64,000 nt of DNA from positions 248,001 to 312,000 of the forward strand of contig NZ_VKDB01000003.1 in the NCBI RefSeq assembly GCF_007280555.1, in the 5' to 3' direction. Below are positions 52,675 to 62,459 of this stretch, one piece after another. A model generated the notes under the pieces. It did no database searches and had not been told where the DNA came from. It saw nothing but the letters and a program-made list of their open reading frames with translations. Position numbers and translations under genes: made by a program. Each line of letters begins with the position of its first letter. The first letter of the stretch is position 1. This DNA is from Deinococcus detaillensis (GTDB lineage: Bacteria; Deinococcota; Deinococci; Deinococcales; Deinococcaceae).

Positions 52675-53349
52675 TCAGGCTCCCAGCGGTTGCCGAGCGG
52701 CCTTTTCTAAGCCGCCTCTGTCCATCACCACGATGCGGCGGTAGCCCAAATCCAGCAGCCCACGCGAGCGGAACTCGCCGAGCAGCTTGGTGATGGTTTC
52801 GCGGGTGCTGCCCACCGCGTGCGCCAAATCCTGATGCGAGATGCGCCCGCGCAGAGCCACTTGCTGATCGTGGTTCTCGCCGCTTTCGTTGGCCAGCTCC
52901 AAAAGGGCCAGCGCCAGCCGCTGCGAGACCTCCAAAAAGACCAGTTGCGAGAGCCGGTCTTGCAGGCCACGTGTTTGGCGCACCACCTGGGTGCTGAGCG
53001 CCACGCTGAGGTCGGGCGAGCGGCTCATCAAGTCGCGCAGGGCCTCGCCGCCGATCATCAGCGCGGAGAGGTCGTCCATCGCTTCGGCGTAGAGGCCGTA
53101 TTTGCCGTTGTCGAGCAGGGCGGTCAGGCCCAAGAGGTCACCGGGGCCATGCACGTTGACCGTCACTTCGCGGGCACTTGCGCCCAGCCGGTAGAGCCGG
53201 GCGTGGCCGCTTTGCAGCATGTACAGCGTTTCAGCCGGGTCATCGGCGTGCAGCACAATGCTGCCGCGACTCCAGTGGTGTTGGCGAGTGGTGGAGAGGA
53301 GCGAAACGCGGGCCGCTTCGGGAAGGGCCGCAAGGAAGCCGGGCAACAT
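52675..53349 (-). CDS. Crp/Fnr-family transcriptional regulator
   Basis: A 224-residue regulator: an N-terminal cyclic-nucleotide-binding-type barrel (WSRGSIVLHADDPAETLYML, VNVHGPGDLLGLTALLD), a dimer helix, and a C-terminal helix-turn-helix (GRISHQDLAHAVGSTRETIT, KLLGEFRSRGLLDLGYRRIVV). No cysteine cluster for an Fnr iron-sulfur centre is present, so the effector is a nucleotide or none. TACTAT lies 5 nt before the ATG. Confidence 0.92.
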   Translation of the reverse strand: MLPGFLAALPEAARVSLLSTTRQHHWSRGSIVLHADDPAETLYMLQSGHARLYRLGASAREVTVNVHGPGDLLGLTALLDNGKYGLYAEAMDDLSALMIGGEALRDLMSRSPDLSVALSTQVVRQTRGLQDRLSQLVFLEVSQRLALALLELANESGENHDQQVALRGRISHQDLAHAVGSTRETITKLLGEFRSRGLLDLGYRRIVVMDRGGLEKAARQPLGA

Positions 53350-53474
53350 GCTTCATAGTATTTTCATGTATTGCCGAACCAAAGGGAAGGTAAAGCACAT
53401 TAGCGGGTACCAGTCAAACGAGGCGCTGGATCAGTCCCCGTGCTAAACTGCGGCCCACAAGGACTTAGCCCCCG

Positions 53475-53509
53475 CCTATGAGCCGATACCTATGACCAAA
53501 CACCTATGA
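53475..53509 (+). repeat. three CCTATGA copies at exact 14-nt spacing
   Basis: CCTATGA occurs at 53475, 53489 and 53503, each containing an ATG in a different frame; the last is the wecG/tagA start. It could be a translation-initiation array or a chance repeat. A -10-like TAAACT lies at 53444-53449. Confidence 0.5.
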
Positions 53510-54309
53510 CCCGTCCCCGCCTGACGCTGCTCGATTTGCCTCTCGACCCCGTCACCCTCGACCAAGCGCTCGAGCGCCTCAGCGTCTGGGTGCAGCCGGG
53601 TCAGCGCTCAGCGCACACGGTGGTCACGCTCAATCCTGAATTCATCATGCAGGCGCGGGCCGAAGACGCCCAAACCGCAATGACTCAGGCTGCAACAAAT
53701 CAGGCCGCAGCGCCCAGCGCCTTTACGCAGGCCATGCAGCAAGCTGACCTCGTCACCGCCGACGGGGTGGGGATTGTCTGGGCCGCCCGTAAACTGCTGG
53801 GCCAAGAAGTGCCGCGTGCGCCGGGCTTTGATTTGACCAGCGGCCTGATGGCCAAGCACGGCAGCGCCCTGCGCGTCTTTTTTCTCGGCTCCAAGCCGGG
53901 CGTGGCTGAAGCGGCGGCGGCGGCGGCGGTCAGCCGTTACGGCATTCAGGTGGCGGGCGTGCATCACGGCTACTTCGACACCAGCGAAGATCAGCGGGTG
54001 GCCGAACTCATTCGCGCCAGCGGCGCAGATCTGCTGCTGACCGGCATGGGCGCGGGGCGGCAAGAAACATTCAACGAATACTGGCGCGGCGTGCTGGGCG
54101 TACCGGTGATGATCGGCTGCGGCGGCGTCCTGGACGTGCTGGCGGGCAGCGCTCAACTGGCCCCGGTCTGGACACGCAAGCTGGGCGTCGAGTGGATCTG
54201 GCGTGTGGTCGGCGACCGCAAGCGCTGGGGCCGCGCTCCCAGATTGGCCCGTTTCGTGCTGCTGGTCAACCGGCAGGCCAAAGCTACAGGCCACCGCGCC
54301 AAGCCCTGA
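53506..54309 (+). CDS. WecG/TagA/CpsF-family glycosyltransferase
   Basis: A 267-residue GT26-family enzyme that adds N-acetylmannosaminuronic-acid-like or ManNAc sugars to lipid-linked glycans of cell-surface polymers. Patches: VVTLNPEFIMQARA, DLVTADGVGIVWAARKLLG, RVFFLGSKPGVAEAAAAAA, GYFDTSEDQRV, LLTGMGAGRQETFN and the terminal EWIWRVVGDRKRWGR. A short Ala/Gln/Thr-rich insertion (AQTAMTQAATNQAAAPSAFT) follows the first motif and is absent from most relatives. Confidence 0.9.
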   Translation: MTRPRLTLLDLPLDPVTLDQALERLSVWVQPGQRSAHTVVTLNPEFIMQARAEDAQTAMTQAATNQAAAPSAFTQAMQQADLVTADGVGIVWAARKLLGQEVPRAPGFDLTSGLMAKHGSALRVFFLGSKPGVAEAAAAAAVSRYGIQVAGVHHGYFDTSEDQRVAELIRASGADLLLTGMGAGRQETFNEYWRGVLGVPVMIGCGGVLDVLAGSAQLAPVWTRKLGVEWIWRVVGDRKRWGRAPRLARFVLLVNRQAKATGHRAKP

Positions 54310-54476
54310 ACCGGACACCAAAAAAGTTGAGCTGAGCCTGGAAATCCAAAAATGCCCAGCCCAAGCGCCTTGCCTCTCACCCCCGCTCATTTCTGACAGT
54401 AGACTAGGAAAGCGCAAACCACGTTCTACATTCACTGTGCTCGAACTTCCTGTGTTCTGGTTGCTGAGGGGGACTT

Positions 54477-55718
54477 ATGAAACCACGCGTGTTGGGTATG
54501 ATTCTCGCCGGTGGTCAAGGCTCACGGCTCTCGCCGCTGACTTTGCGCCGCTCCAAGCCTGCCGTGCCGTTTGGCAGCAAATACCGAATTATTGATTTTG
54601 CCATCAACAATTTCATCAACTCCGGCTTTTTCAGTATCTACGTGATGACCCAGTACAAAGCCCAAAGCCTCACCGAGCACATCCAGCGCGGCTGGCGCTT
54701 CGGCACCTTCCTGAGCGATTACTTCATCACTTTGGTTCCGGCCCAGATGTACCGCTTCGAGGAACTCGGCCCGGTCTGGTACAGAGGCACCGCCGACGCC
54801 GTGTACCAAAACCTGCACCTGGTCGACAACCACAACTCCGATTACGTGGCGATTTTTTCCGGCGATCACATCTACAAAATGAACGTCGAACACATGCTCC
54901 AGCAGCACATCGATTCGCGGGCGGATGTGAGCATTGCCGCTTACCCGATGCCCCAGAGCCAGGCGCACCAGTTCGGCATCATGCACGTCGACGAAAAGTG
55001 GAAAGTCACCGACTTTTTGGAAAAACCCGCCAACCCGCCGAGCATTCCCGGCCAGCCTGGCACCAGCCTAACCAGCATGGGCAATTACATCTTTTCGCGC
55101 CGCGCCCTCGATGAACTGCTCGAAACCAGCATGTCGAACGGCGAGGAGGGTTTTGATTTCGGTAAAGACGTGATTCCGCGTGCGCTTTCAGACGGCTACA
55201 ACGTGATGGCCTACGACTTTCACAAAAACCCGATTCCTGGCCAGGACCGTCCCAACTTGTACTGGCGCGACGTGGGCACGCTCGACGCTTACTTTGAAGC
55301 CAACATGGATCTGGTGACGGTCAATCCAGAATTCGACATCTACAACGCCGATTGGCCGCTGCGAACCAGCAGCGAGTTTTCACCGCCGGCCAAGTTCGTC
55401 CACGAATCCGAAGGGCGGCGCGGGCAAGCCTTTAACAGCATCATGGCGGGGGGCACCATTATTTCCGGCGGCACTGTCCGCGACAGCGTGTTGGGCCGCG
55501 CCGTGCACAGCCACTCGCATTCGCTGGTGGAAAGCTCGGTGCTGTTTGACAACGTGCAAATTGGCCGCCACAGCCAGATTCGCCGCACCATCATCGACAA
55601 AGACGTGATCGTCCCGCCTGGCACCCGCATCGGCTACAACGCCGAGGAAGACCGTGCCAGAGGCTTTACCGTCACTGAAGCGGGCGTGGTGGTGGTGCCC
55701 AAGAGTTACACCTTCTAA
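54477..55718 (+). CDS. glgC: glucose-1-phosphate adenylyltransferase
   Basis: A 413-residue enzyme making ADP-glucose for glycogen. The nucleotide loop [58 protein letters not shown] and the glucose-1-P site LEKPANPP are present, followed by a left-handed beta-helix C-terminus ([20 protein letters not shown]). GAGGGGG lies six bases before the ATG. glgA/glgB are not adjacent. Confidence 0.96.
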   Translation: MKPRVLGMILAGGQGSRLSPLTLRRSKPAVPFGSKYRIIDFAINNFINSGFFSIYVMTQYKAQSLTEHIQRGWRFGTFLSDYFITLVPAQMYRFEELGPVWYRGTADAVYQNLHLVDNHNSDYVAIFSGDHIYKMNVEHMLQQHIDSRADVSIAAYPMPQSQAHQFGIMHVDEKWKVTDFLEKPANPPSIPGQPGTSLTSMGNYIFSRRALDELLETSMSNGEEGFDFGKDVIPRALSDGYNVMAYDFHKNPIPGQDRPNLYWRDVGTLDAYFEANMDLVTVNPEFDIYNADWPLRTSSEFSPPAKFVHESEGRRGQAFNSIMAGGTIISGGTVRDSVLGRAVHSHSHSLVESSVLFDNVQIGRHSQIRRTIIDKDVIVPPGTRIGYNAEEDRARGFTVTEAGVVVVPKSYTF

Positions 55719-55755
55719 GTTATCTTCCAGATTCAAAAAGTACAGAGCTGACATT

Positions 55756-55787
55756 CAGCGCCGGATAAATAAGTTCATCCGGCGCTG
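55756..55787. terminator. hairpin between glgC and aat
   Basis: CAGCGCCGGAT (55756-55766) pairs perfectly with ATCCGGCGCTG (55777-55787), loop 10 nt. It lies 38 bp after glgC and its right arm sits in the last codons of the convergent aat gene. A strong stem without a clear T run. Confidence 0.6.
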
Positions 55788-56428
55788 TCTCTAATCTGGA
55801 AGCGTTGCTCAAGGGCAGGCTGTTCTTCCAATGCTTCAAACTCCACGTCTTGGCCTAGCGCGGGGCGCAGGAGTCCGGCGTATTCGGCGGGCGTGATCTC
55901 GTACGTGCCGAACTGCTCGAGGTGCGGATTTTGCATCTGGGCGTCCAGAAAGCTGTAGCCTCTGCGGGTCAGGTGCTGCGACAAGCGCACCAGCGCCACC
56001 TTGCTGGCGTGTGTGACGGCGTGAAACATGGTTTCGCCGACGAACGCGCCGCCCAGCGCCAAGCCCAGCACGCCGCCTGCCAGTTGACCACCACGCCACG
56101 TTTCAAAGCTGTGAAGGAGGCCAGTTTCGTTGAGGTGCAGGTAAATACCGGCCAGCTCAGGGCTGATCCACGTTTCTTCGCGGGCCATGCAGCCGGCTAG
56201 CACGCCGGGAAAGTCGGCATTGATCCGCACCTCGAACCTGCTGAGGTGCTTGCTTAAGCTGCGCGGGATGTGGAGCGCCTCGCCCAGCGGCACCAGAGCG
56301 CGGCGGGTGCTGGAATACCATTCCAAGCCTTCACCGTTGTCCATCAAAAAGCCGCCGCCCGCATAGCCTCTGGCGATTTCACGGGTCAGCGGATCAGGAT
56401 GGTTGAGCATCGACATGGCGGTTGGCAC
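55775..56428 (-). CDS. aat: leucyl/phenylalanyl-tRNA-protein transferase
   Basis: A 217-residue GNAT-fold enzyme attaching Leu or Phe to N-terminal Lys/Arg, marking proteins for ClpAP via the N-end rule. Motifs: YAGGGFLMDN, WYSSTRRALVP, a His-containing ETWISPELAGIYLHLNETG, the central LAGGVLGLALGGAFVGETMF, and VALVRLSQHLTRRGYSFLDAQ. The GTG at 56428 lies 6 nt after TACTTT and is preferred over the ATG at 56416. Confidence 0.92.
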   Translation of the reverse strand: MPTAMSMLNHPDPLTREIARGYAGGGFLMDNGEGLEWYSSTRRALVPLGEALHIPRSLSKHLSRFEVRINADFPGVLAGCMAREETWISPELAGIYLHLNETGLLHSFETWRGGQLAGGVLGLALGGAFVGETMFHAVTHASKVALVRLSQHLTRRGYSFLDAQMQNPHLEQFGTYEITPAEYAGLLRPALGQDVEFEALEEQPALEQRFQIRDSAG

Positions 56429-56526
56429 TTCACTAAAGTAGCGGGTTTTGGGCGTTACTGGGTAGCCCCCGCCGCTTTTTGTACCCCCGAAGTCCTAAGA
56501 AAAATGTCACATTGCCGCCCTCAGCT

Positions 56527-56961
56527 TTAGCGCGGATACAAAACAGCTTGGGTGCAGCGGAAGAGCGCCAGCGTTTTGCCTGCGGCGCTCACCTGCGCGT
56601 CCCAGACTTGGGTGGTGCGTCCGGCATGAATCAGCTTGGCTTCCACCTCGATCTGGCCGCTGCGGGCAGTCGAGAGAAAATTGCTTTTGAGTTCGATGGT
56701 CGTAAAATTGTGCGCTCCAGCGGGAAGTGCCAAGATGGTGCCGTACCCGCAAGCCGTGTCGGCCAGCCCGATGACGGTGGCGGCGTGCAAAAAGCCGTTG
56801 GGGGCCAGCACTTCTTCGCGGATGTCGAGGTGCGCCCGCATCAGGCCCCGTTCGGCGTGGGTAAAAATGATGCCGAGCAGTCCCGGTAACCTTCCTTGAC
56901 TGCGGGCGTTGATTTCGCTCAACTCTGGCGCGGCGGAGAGGGGTTTTTGCTGCTCGGTCAT
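56527..56961 (-). CDS. hotdog-fold acyl-CoA thioesterase (PaaI type)
   Basis: A 144-residue single hotdog domain: the core helix GFLHAATVIGLADTACGYGT carries the conserved acidic residue, then FTTIELKSNFLSTARSGQIEVEAKLIHAGRTTQVWDAQV. It hydrolyses acyl-CoA esters, perhaps phenylacetyl- or short-chain ones. TACACT lies 6 nt before the ATG. Confidence 0.88.
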   Translation of the reverse strand: MTEQQKPLSAAPELSEINARSQGRLPGLLGIIFTHAERGLMRAHLDIREEVLAPNGFLHAATVIGLADTACGYGTILALPAGAHNFTTIELKSNFLSTARSGQIEVEAKLIHAGRTTQVWDAQVSAAGKTLALFRCTQAVLYPR

Positions 56962-57046
56962 GCGGGGAGTGTAGCTCAGCGGCGCGGGCCAACGCCCAGC
57001 AGCAACCCTTTACCCTTTTCATGCGGCCTGCTCTTAGGGTAAAGCT

Positions 57047-58111
57047 GTGAATAGACTGTCTTCCAAGGGCCAGCGCCGCAGCCGAATGGGTTTCGCGGCG
57101 GTGCTGGCGCTCCTGAGTACCCTCAGCGCCGCGTCTGCGCCCTCGCCGCCCGCATCGATGACGTATGTGGCCCTCGGAGACTCGCTGACGGCGGGCTTTC
57201 AATCCGGCGGCCTGACGGCTGAAGATCAGCGGGAAGCGTATCCGGCAGTGATCGCCCAGCTTGCCCGCATTCCTTTCGGCGTTCCGGCGGGCGGCGGGCC
57301 GGGTTGTCCGCCGCCGCTGGGCGCAGCGGGCCTGAGCGCGGCGTCTTGTCTGCGGCTTGACCCGGCAGTGCGCGGCTCTAATTTCGCGGTGCCCGGCGCA
57401 AAGGTGGCCGACTTGCTGAGCCGTAGCGCCAAGAACGCGGGCGACGACCTGACCCGCCGCCTGTATACGCTGATTCTGGGCCCGGATCAAACCCAGGTGC
57501 AGGCGGCTCTCAAATCCAAGCCGCGTTTTGTCTCGCTCTGGATCGGCAGCAACGATGTTCTGAACGCTGCGGCGTCCGGCGACTTGAGTCAGGCCACGTC
57601 GCCGCATGACTTTGAAGCGGCTTACCGCCAACTGCTCAGCGCACTGGCTCCTGCCAAGGCCCAACTGCTGCTGCTGACGGTGCCGGACGTGACCACCGCG
57701 CCGGTGTTGGTCGCGGGCCAGCTGCTTTACGGGTACGGCCTCGCCGACGCTTCGTGCCAGCACAGCCCCAACAAAGTTGCCGCCACTTGGGTGATCACTC
57801 ACGCGCCGGTCAGTTGTGGCGCTCCGTATGCCCTGACGCCGGCCAAGCTCTCGGCCTTGCAGCAGATTGTCGCCGCCTACAACGCCAGCATTCACCGCTT
57901 GGCGCAGGAACGCGGCCTGCCGGTCTTTGATGTGGCTCCGCTGCTTGCAGGGTTGCAGCGCCCCGACCCCAACCCGGCAAGCCCCCAGCCGTTCGGCCCC
58001 GATTTCTCGCAGGACGGCGTGCATCCCTCGGCACAGACCCAAGCCAAACTGGCCCGCGCCATCGTGACCTTCGGGAACGCTGAACTCAAGCTGGGTGTGG
58101 CGCTGCCCTAA
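57047..58111 (+). CDS. exported SGNH/GDSL-family lipase/esterase
   Basis: A 354-residue protein. The GTG start has TAGGGT 6 nt upstream and gives a signal peptide (MGFAAVLALLSTLSAASA). The block I motif ALGDSLTAGFQ follows at once, block III is WIGSNDVL and block V is DGVHPSAQTQAKLARA with the catalytic Asp/His. It hydrolyses lipid, glycolipid or polysaccharide esters outside the cell. Confidence 0.9.
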   Translation: MNRLSSKGQRRSRMGFAAVLALLSTLSAASAPSPPASMTYVALGDSLTAGFQSGGLTAEDQREAYPAVIAQLARIPFGVPAGGGPGCPPPLGAAGLSAASCLRLDPAVRGSNFAVPGAKVADLLSRSAKNAGDDLTRRLYTLILGPDQTQVQAALKSKPRFVSLWIGSNDVLNAAASGDLSQATSPHDFEAAYRQLLSALAPAKAQLLLLTVPDVTTAPVLVAGQLLYGYGLADASCQHSPNKVAATWVITHAPVSCGAPYALTPAKLSALQQIVAAYNASIHRLAQERGLPVFDVAPLLAGLQRPDPNPASPQPFGPDFSQDGVHPSAQTQAKLARAIVTFGNAELKLGVALP

Positions 58112-58132
58112 TCAAACCAAGACAGCAAGAAA

Positions 58133-58161
58133 CGGGGGCCAGATTCAATGTCTGGCCCCCG
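58133..58161. terminator. bidirectional terminator between the SGNH and BI-1 genes
   Basis: CGGGGGCCAGA (58133-58143) pairs perfectly with TCTGGCCCCCG (58151-58161) over a 7-nt loop, between two convergent genes. Confidence 0.8.
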
Positions 58162-58179
58162 CTGCTGTGACTAAAGTGC

Positions 58180-58860
58180 TTAGTTGCGTCCGCCGCCGCT
58201 GAAGATACGCAGCAAAAAGAGGAACATGTTGATGAAGTTCAGGTACAAGGAGAGTGCGCCGTAGATCGCGCCTTTCTCGGCGTTGTCGCCCTCGACGCCG
58301 CTCAGGGCGATGTTACGCAGGCGCTGGGTGTCGTAGACGGTCAGGCCTGCGAACAGCAGCACGCCCACGCCGCTGATCATCAAGTTGAGTACGGTACCGC
58401 CGATCCAGATGTTGACGACCATCGCCACCACGAGGCCGATCAGCGCGAACAGGAAAAAGCGGCCCATGCCCGACAGATCACGCTTGATGACGTAACCCAG
58501 CACGCTCATGGCTCCGAAGGTCAGCGCGGCGGTGCCGAAAGCCGAATAAACCGCTTGGGTGGAGTAAACCATCAGCAGGCCCGAAAAGGTCAGGCCGGTG
58601 ATGGCGGCGTAGACCATAAAAAGGATGCCCGCCACCGCCGCGTTGATGCGGGGCAGCAAAAAGCTCATGCCGAAGACCACGCCGAGTTGAACGATCAGCA
58701 GCGGAAAGCGGATGCTCATGACTTGGTAGGCCAGTTGCTGATTGGACGCGGTAATGTAGGCGATAGCGGCAGTCAGTACCAGCCCGGCAGCCATCCAGGA
58801 GTAGGTGCGGTTCATGAACGAACGCACGACAGATTCAGTGCGAGTGGCAGTCATTTGCAT
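58180..58860 (-). CDS. Bax inhibitor-1 / YccA-family membrane protein
   Basis: A 226-residue, seven-helix membrane protein. The BI-1 signature is spread over [50 protein letters not shown] and [15 protein letters not shown] with the conserved YDTQ, ending [18 protein letters not shown]. Members in bacteria are pH-dependent calcium channels or modulators of FtsH; role here is inferred from family. TATCAT lies 6 nt before the ATG. Confidence 0.93.
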   Translation of the reverse strand: MQMTATRTESVVRSFMNRTYSWMAAGLVLTAAIAYITASNQQLAYQVMSIRFPLLIVQLGVVFGMSFLLPRINAAVAGILFMVYAAITGLTFSGLLMVYSTQAVYSAFGTAALTFGAMSVLGYVIKRDLSGMGRFFLFALIGLVVAMVVNIWIGGTVLNLMISGVGVLLFAGLTVYDTQRLRNIALSGVEGDNAEKGAIYGALSLYLNFINMFLFLLRIFSGGGRN

Positions 58861-58866
58861 ACATCA

Positions 58867-58872
58867 ATGATA
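58867..58872 (-). promoter_or_regulatory. -10 element (leaderless) of the BI-1 gene
   Basis: TATCAT on the minus strand, 6 nt from the ATG at 58860. Confidence 0.55.
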
Positions 58873-58962
58873 CGTCAGCCACCTGAAAAAGGTTCCCGAC
58901 TTGTCCCCCGCCGGCCTGATCTGGTCTTTACCTTCTCAGGTCTGCGTACGCTGAACCCTTTG

Positions 58963-59346
58963 TCACTCTGCTTCTATGGTTTTGTTCACCTTCTCGAAGC
59001 GTACGCTCAGCACGCCGCTGACCAAACTGGCCTCGCCGCTTTGGGCCACCACCGGCTCCGGAAAACTGAGGCGGCGGCTAAAACGTCCGGTGCGGCGCTC
59101 ACGGTGCAGGCTTTCCTGATCTTCCGGCACCGCGCCGCGCTCGCCGCTGAGCGTCACCGCCTCGCCGTCGTCCTCTAGGGCCAAGCTTTCGGGAGCGCAG
59201 CCCGGCACATCCACCATTAAGGTCAGGTGGGTACCGGAGCTGAGCCAATCGGCGTCGGGAGCAAACGGGCCGCCGCTGGCGAGCGTTTCGACTTCCTCGC
59301 GCAGTTGCATCACTTTTTGAAGGCGGGCGAGTACAGGCTTATCCAT
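58963..59346 (-). CDS. Hsp20/alpha-crystallin-family small heat shock protein
   Basis: A 127-residue holdase-type chaperone with a shortened N-terminus. The crystallin domain reads THLTLMVDVPGCAPESLALE, a strand pair, RTGRFSRRLSFPEPV and GVLSVRFEKV. The C-terminal I-x-I/V motif is not obvious, so oligomer assembly may differ from classical Hsp20. TACGCT lies 6 nt before the ATG. Confidence 0.85.
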   Translation of the reverse strand: MDKPVLARLQKVMQLREEVETLASGGPFAPDADWLSSGTHLTLMVDVPGCAPESLALEDDGEAVTLSGERGAVPEDQESLHRERRTGRFSRRLSFPEPVVAQSGEASLVSGVLSVRFEKVNKTIEAE

Positions 59347-59385
59347 CGGCCCAGCGTAGCAAAGGAGCGGACAGGATAAGCAGCT

Positions 59386-60084
59386 TTACACGCCGCTGGC
59401 CGCCAAAGCCCCCAAGAGGGCCAGCGGCGCGGTTTCGGCCCGCAGAATACGGGGGCCAAGCGTAATCGGCGCGGCTCCGAGGCGGCTGAGCTGGGCCAAA
59501 TCTTCCGGCGCAAAGCCGCCTTCAGGGCCGCTGATAAGGGTCAGGGCGCTTGTCCACGTCACCTGCTCCAGCAACTTGCCGGGGCTGCCGGGGTGGGCAT
59601 AAAAGCACTGGCCCGCTGCGCTCAAGGCCGAGAGCGGCAGCGGAGCCAGTACACCCGGCACCACCGCCCGCTGAGACTGCTTGGCGGCTTCCTCGGCCAC
59701 CCGGCGCAGGCGAATCAGCTTATTGTCCCCAATGTCGGGCACGTCGGCGTAACGGGTGCGGAGCAGTTGGAAGGTGCTGACGCCCAGCTCGGTTCCGGCC
59801 CGCACCACGTCGCTGAGTTTGTCGCCCTTGAGCAGCGCAATCGCCAGCGTCACGGGTTGTGGGTACTCGGCGGCGCTGTCTTGGCGGCTCAGCAAACGCA
59901 GAGCAGCGCTAAAGGCGTCAAGGTGAATCAGCTCGGCCTCGCCCGCTTCACCGCTCCCGTCAAACACTTCCACGCTGTCGCCCACGCTCAGGCGCATCAC
60001 CGCCAGGTGCTTGAACTCGGCGGCGCTCAGCTCCATCTGCTCGCTGAGGGCAGCGACTTTGACGCGGTGGCGGTGACGGGCCAT
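59386..60084 (-). CDS. rsmE: 16S rRNA (uracil-1498-N3)-methyltransferase
   Basis: A 232-residue SPOUT methyltransferase: the N-terminal PUA-like domain starts ARHRHRVKVAALSEQMELSAAEFKHL, and the SAM-binding trefoil knot shows LALLKGDKLSDVVRAGTELGV, LISGPEGGFAPEDLAQL and LGPRILRAETAPLALLGAL. It modifies the ribosomal decoding region. It lies 13 bp after prmA on the same strand, a common prmA-rsmE pairing. Confidence 0.94.
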   Translation of the reverse strand: MARHRHRVKVAALSEQMELSAAEFKHLAVMRLSVGDSVEVFDGSGEAGEAELIHLDAFSAALRLLSRQDSAAEYPQPVTLAIALLKGDKLSDVVRAGTELGVSTFQLLRTRYADVPDIGDNKLIRLRRVAEEAAKQSQRAVVPGVLAPLPLSALSAAGQCFYAHPGSPGKLLEQVTWTSALTLISGPEGGFAPEDLAQLSRLGAAPITLGPRILRAETAPLALLGALAASGV

Positions 60085-60097
60085 TAGAGGGGGGCCA

Positions 60098-60916
60098 TCA
60101 GCTTGAAAGGGCCGTCACCAGGGCCCACTCGCCGTCGAGTATTTCGGTGATGTCGCTAAAGGCTTCGCGTTCTAAGGCGGCGCGAACCATCGGTAGCCTG
60201 TCCTCCAGAATGCCGGTCAGAATCAGCGGCGAACCCGGCTGCAAAGCAGTGCGGTACGCTCCGGCCAGCAGATCGTGCAGCTCGGCAAAGAGATTGGCCA
60301 CCAGCAAGGTATAAATCGGTTCGTCGTCGAGCAGATCGGGATCTAAGCTGCCTTCCTCGAATCTCAGCGTGCCGCCTTCAATCTGCACCACGCCGTCTTT
60401 AACGCTCAGCCCGTTGAGTTCAGCGTTCTCATAAGCCGCCGGAATAGTGATGGGGTCGATGTCGAGGCCCAGCACCTCAGCCGCGCCGCCGAGGGCCGCT
60501 GCCAGCGCCAGCACGCCGCTGCCGGTGCCGACGTCCAGCACCGTGCGGCCCGTCAAGTCCAGTTGACCGATGGCTTCCACGGCCAGCCGGGTGGTGGCGT
60601 GGTGGCCAGTGCCAAAGGCCATGCCGGGGTCGATCAGCAGCGGAATCTGGCCGGGCGGAACCTCGTGCGCCAGCCACGAGGGCGCGATGGTGAAGCGGCC
60701 CGCCGTCACGGGGGTCAGGCCTTTTTTCCAATCGGCTTGCCAGTCCTGGTCGGGTTCGTTCGTCCACTCGCCGTTTAAGGCCAGCGGCACCTTGGCGTCA
60801 AAATACGCCCGCAAGTGGCCGCCGCGCTCCTCCAGGCCGGTTGCGCCGGCTTCCCACAGGGCGTCGAGGTCGACTTCACGGCTCTCCAAAGTTCCGGGCA
60901 AGATATACACCAACAT
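60098..60916 (-). CDS. prmA: ribosomal protein L11 methyltransferase
   Basis: A 272-residue SAM-dependent methyltransferase. ATG 60916 is preferred over the long upstream in-frame extension, which would run antisense over proC; TACCAT lies 7 nt before it. The core reads [20 protein letters not shown], the SAM loop [20 protein letters not shown] and [20 protein letters not shown] (NPP-like motif as NLF). Operon with rsmE. Confidence 0.94.
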   Translation of the reverse strand: MLVYILPGTLESREVDLDALWEAGATGLEERGGHLRAYFDAKVPLALNGEWTNEPDQDWQADWKKGLTPVTAGRFTIAPSWLAHEVPPGQIPLLIDPGMAFGTGHHATTRLAVEAIGQLDLTGRTVLDVGTGSGVLALAAALGGAAEVLGLDIDPITIPAAYENAELNGLSVKDGVVQIEGGTLRFEEGSLDPDLLDDEPIYTLLVANLFAELHDLLAGAYRTALQPGSPLILTGILEDRLPMVRAALEREAFSDITEILDGEWALVTALSS

Positions 60917-60986
60917 GCCGAGTATGGTAGCAAGCGGCGCGGCCCATGATTTAGGGCCTTCTCTGAGCGCCCGTATACTGCCCAGC
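60917..60986. promoter_or_regulatory. divergent leaderless promoters for prmA and proC
   Basis: A 70-bp region holds TACCAT (60929-60924, minus, 7 nt from prmA) and TATACT (60974-60979, plus, 7 nt from proC). The compact layout leaves no room for a 5' leader on either side. Confidence 0.6.
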
Positions 60987-61778
60987 ATGAAACTGGCCAT
61001 CGTAGGTGTGGGGAAACTGGGTTTAGCGATTTTGGAAGGGGTCTTGTCACGCGGTCTGCTGCAACCCGCAGACATCGGCATCATGGACACCAACGCGGCG
61101 CGGCTTTCCATGATCGCCGAGCGGCTCGGCACGCCCATTTTGCCGGTGGGCGAGCTGGGCGGCGCGGAGCGGGTGCTGATCAGCTTGCAGCCCCGCGTCT
61201 TTCCGGAGGCCAGCGAGTGGCTGCGGCAACCCGGTACTGGCTACATCAGCACCATGGCGGGCGTCAGCGTAGCGACCCTCTCCAAACGCCTCCTCACCGA
61301 GCGGGTGGTGCGGGTGATGCCGAATCTGGGGGCCACCATCGGGCAGTCGCAAACTGCCATTACGGGTCTGGACGAAGCCCAGCAGAGCGGCGACATGCAG
61401 TATGCCCACGAGGTCTTCGGCTCGGTTGGACAGGTTTATGACCTCGCCGAGCATTTATTCAACGCCTTTACCGGCATGGTCGGTTCCGGCCCCGGTTATC
61501 TGGCGGTCATTGCCGACGCGCTGGCCGACGGCGGCGTGCGAATGGGCCTGCCCCGCGCTCTGGCCCACGAACTGGCCGCCCGGCTGTTCAGTACCAGTGG
61601 CGGGTTGCTGCTTCAGCGGGCGCATCCGGCCATGCTCAAAGACGAAGTCTCTAGTCCCGGCGGAACCACCATCGCGGGCCTAGAAGTGCTGGAAAGCAGC
61701 GGCGTGCGCGGCGCGATCATCAGCACGGTGGTGGCCGCCACACTCAGAAGCGCCGAGTTGGGACGCGATCAGGAGTAA
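60987..61778 (+). CDS. proC: pyrroline-5-carboxylate reductase
   Basis: A 263-residue NADPH enzyme, the last step of proline synthesis. The Rossmann start [20 protein letters not shown] sets the start at 60987. The conserved [20 protein letters not shown] and the C-terminal dimer signature [22 protein letters not shown] with [16 protein letters not shown] are present. The in-frame extension from 60570 is antisense to prmA and rejected. Confidence 0.95.
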   Translation: MKLAIVGVGKLGLAILEGVLSRGLLQPADIGIMDTNAARLSMIAERLGTPILPVGELGGAERVLISLQPRVFPEASEWLRQPGTGYISTMAGVSVATLSKRLLTERVVRVMPNLGATIGQSQTAITGLDEAQQSGDMQYAHEVFGSVGQVYDLAEHLFNAFTGMVGSGPGYLAVIADALADGGVRMGLPRALAHELAARLFSTSGGLLLQRAHPAMLKDEVSSPGGTTIAGLEVLESSGVRGAIISTVVAATLRSAELGRDQE

Positions 61779-61838
61779 CACGGATTTTGGCCCCTTTTGT
61801 GCATCTCAAGTCAGAGTGGCTCAGCTACAGTGGAAGGC

Positions 61839-62381
61839 ATGAAACGCGGCCTTCTGCTCGCCCCTCTCCTGGCCTCGCTGCTCTCCAGCACGGTGCTGGC
61901 GGCGGGGAATTATTTTCCCAATGCGCCCTCGACGATTTGGCGCTACAGCAGCGGCGAAACGCAAGTGATCGGCCAGCCCGCCATCGTCAACGGTGTGAGC
62001 GTCATTCCCACTGCCCACCAGATCGGCGGCACCACCGTCTCCGAAGATTTGCTGGAATACCGGGGCGGCGGCGTGTACCTGCGCGGCGTCAGAATTGGCA
62101 AGCAAGTCATTTGGTACACCCCGCCGCTGACGGTCTACCCGTCCTCACCGCTGAGCTTGGGCCAGCGCTGGGAGAGCAGCAGTGGGGGGATCAAGCTCAG
62201 CAGCCGGGTAATGGGCAACGAGCCACTCAGCCTGCCTGCCGGAAACTTCAACGCCCTGCTGATTCGCAGCGACGTGAGCAGCGGCAAAAGCACCTCCACC
62301 CAGTACAGCTACTTTGTGCCGGGATTGGGAGTGGTGCGCTATCAGGCGGCAGGCGGGCAAGTGGTGGACTTGGTGAAGTGA
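61839..62381 (+). CDS. exported protein of unknown function
   Basis: A 180-residue protein. ATG 61839 gives a signal peptide (MKRGLLLAPLLASLLSSTVL) and has TACAGT 7 nt upstream; the earlier in-frame codon does not. The mature part is beta-rich with a repeated pattern of short polar turns (YFPNAPSTIWRYSSGETQVI, LEYRGGGVYLRGVRIGKQVI), resembling secreted proteins of unknown function in Deinococcus-Thermus. No family named. Confidence 0.72.
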   Translation: MKRGLLLAPLLASLLSSTVLAAGNYFPNAPSTIWRYSSGETQVIGQPAIVNGVSVIPTAHQIGGTTVSEDLLEYRGGGVYLRGVRIGKQVIWYTPPLTVYPSSPLSLGQRWESSSGGIKLSSRVMGNEPLSLPAGNFNALLIRSDVSSGKSTSTQYSYFVPGLGVVRYQAAGGQVVDLVK

Positions 62382-62459
62382 GGAGTGGCGTCTTGTAAGG
62401 CGTCCGTTCACGACGATGAGAGGAGTTGGCGTCGCTGGATGCAGCCAGCTCAACACCTC

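Noticed and set aside
60570..60986. N-terminal extension of proC
   Set aside because: Runs antisense over prmA; the Rossmann fold and a -10 element place the start at 60987.
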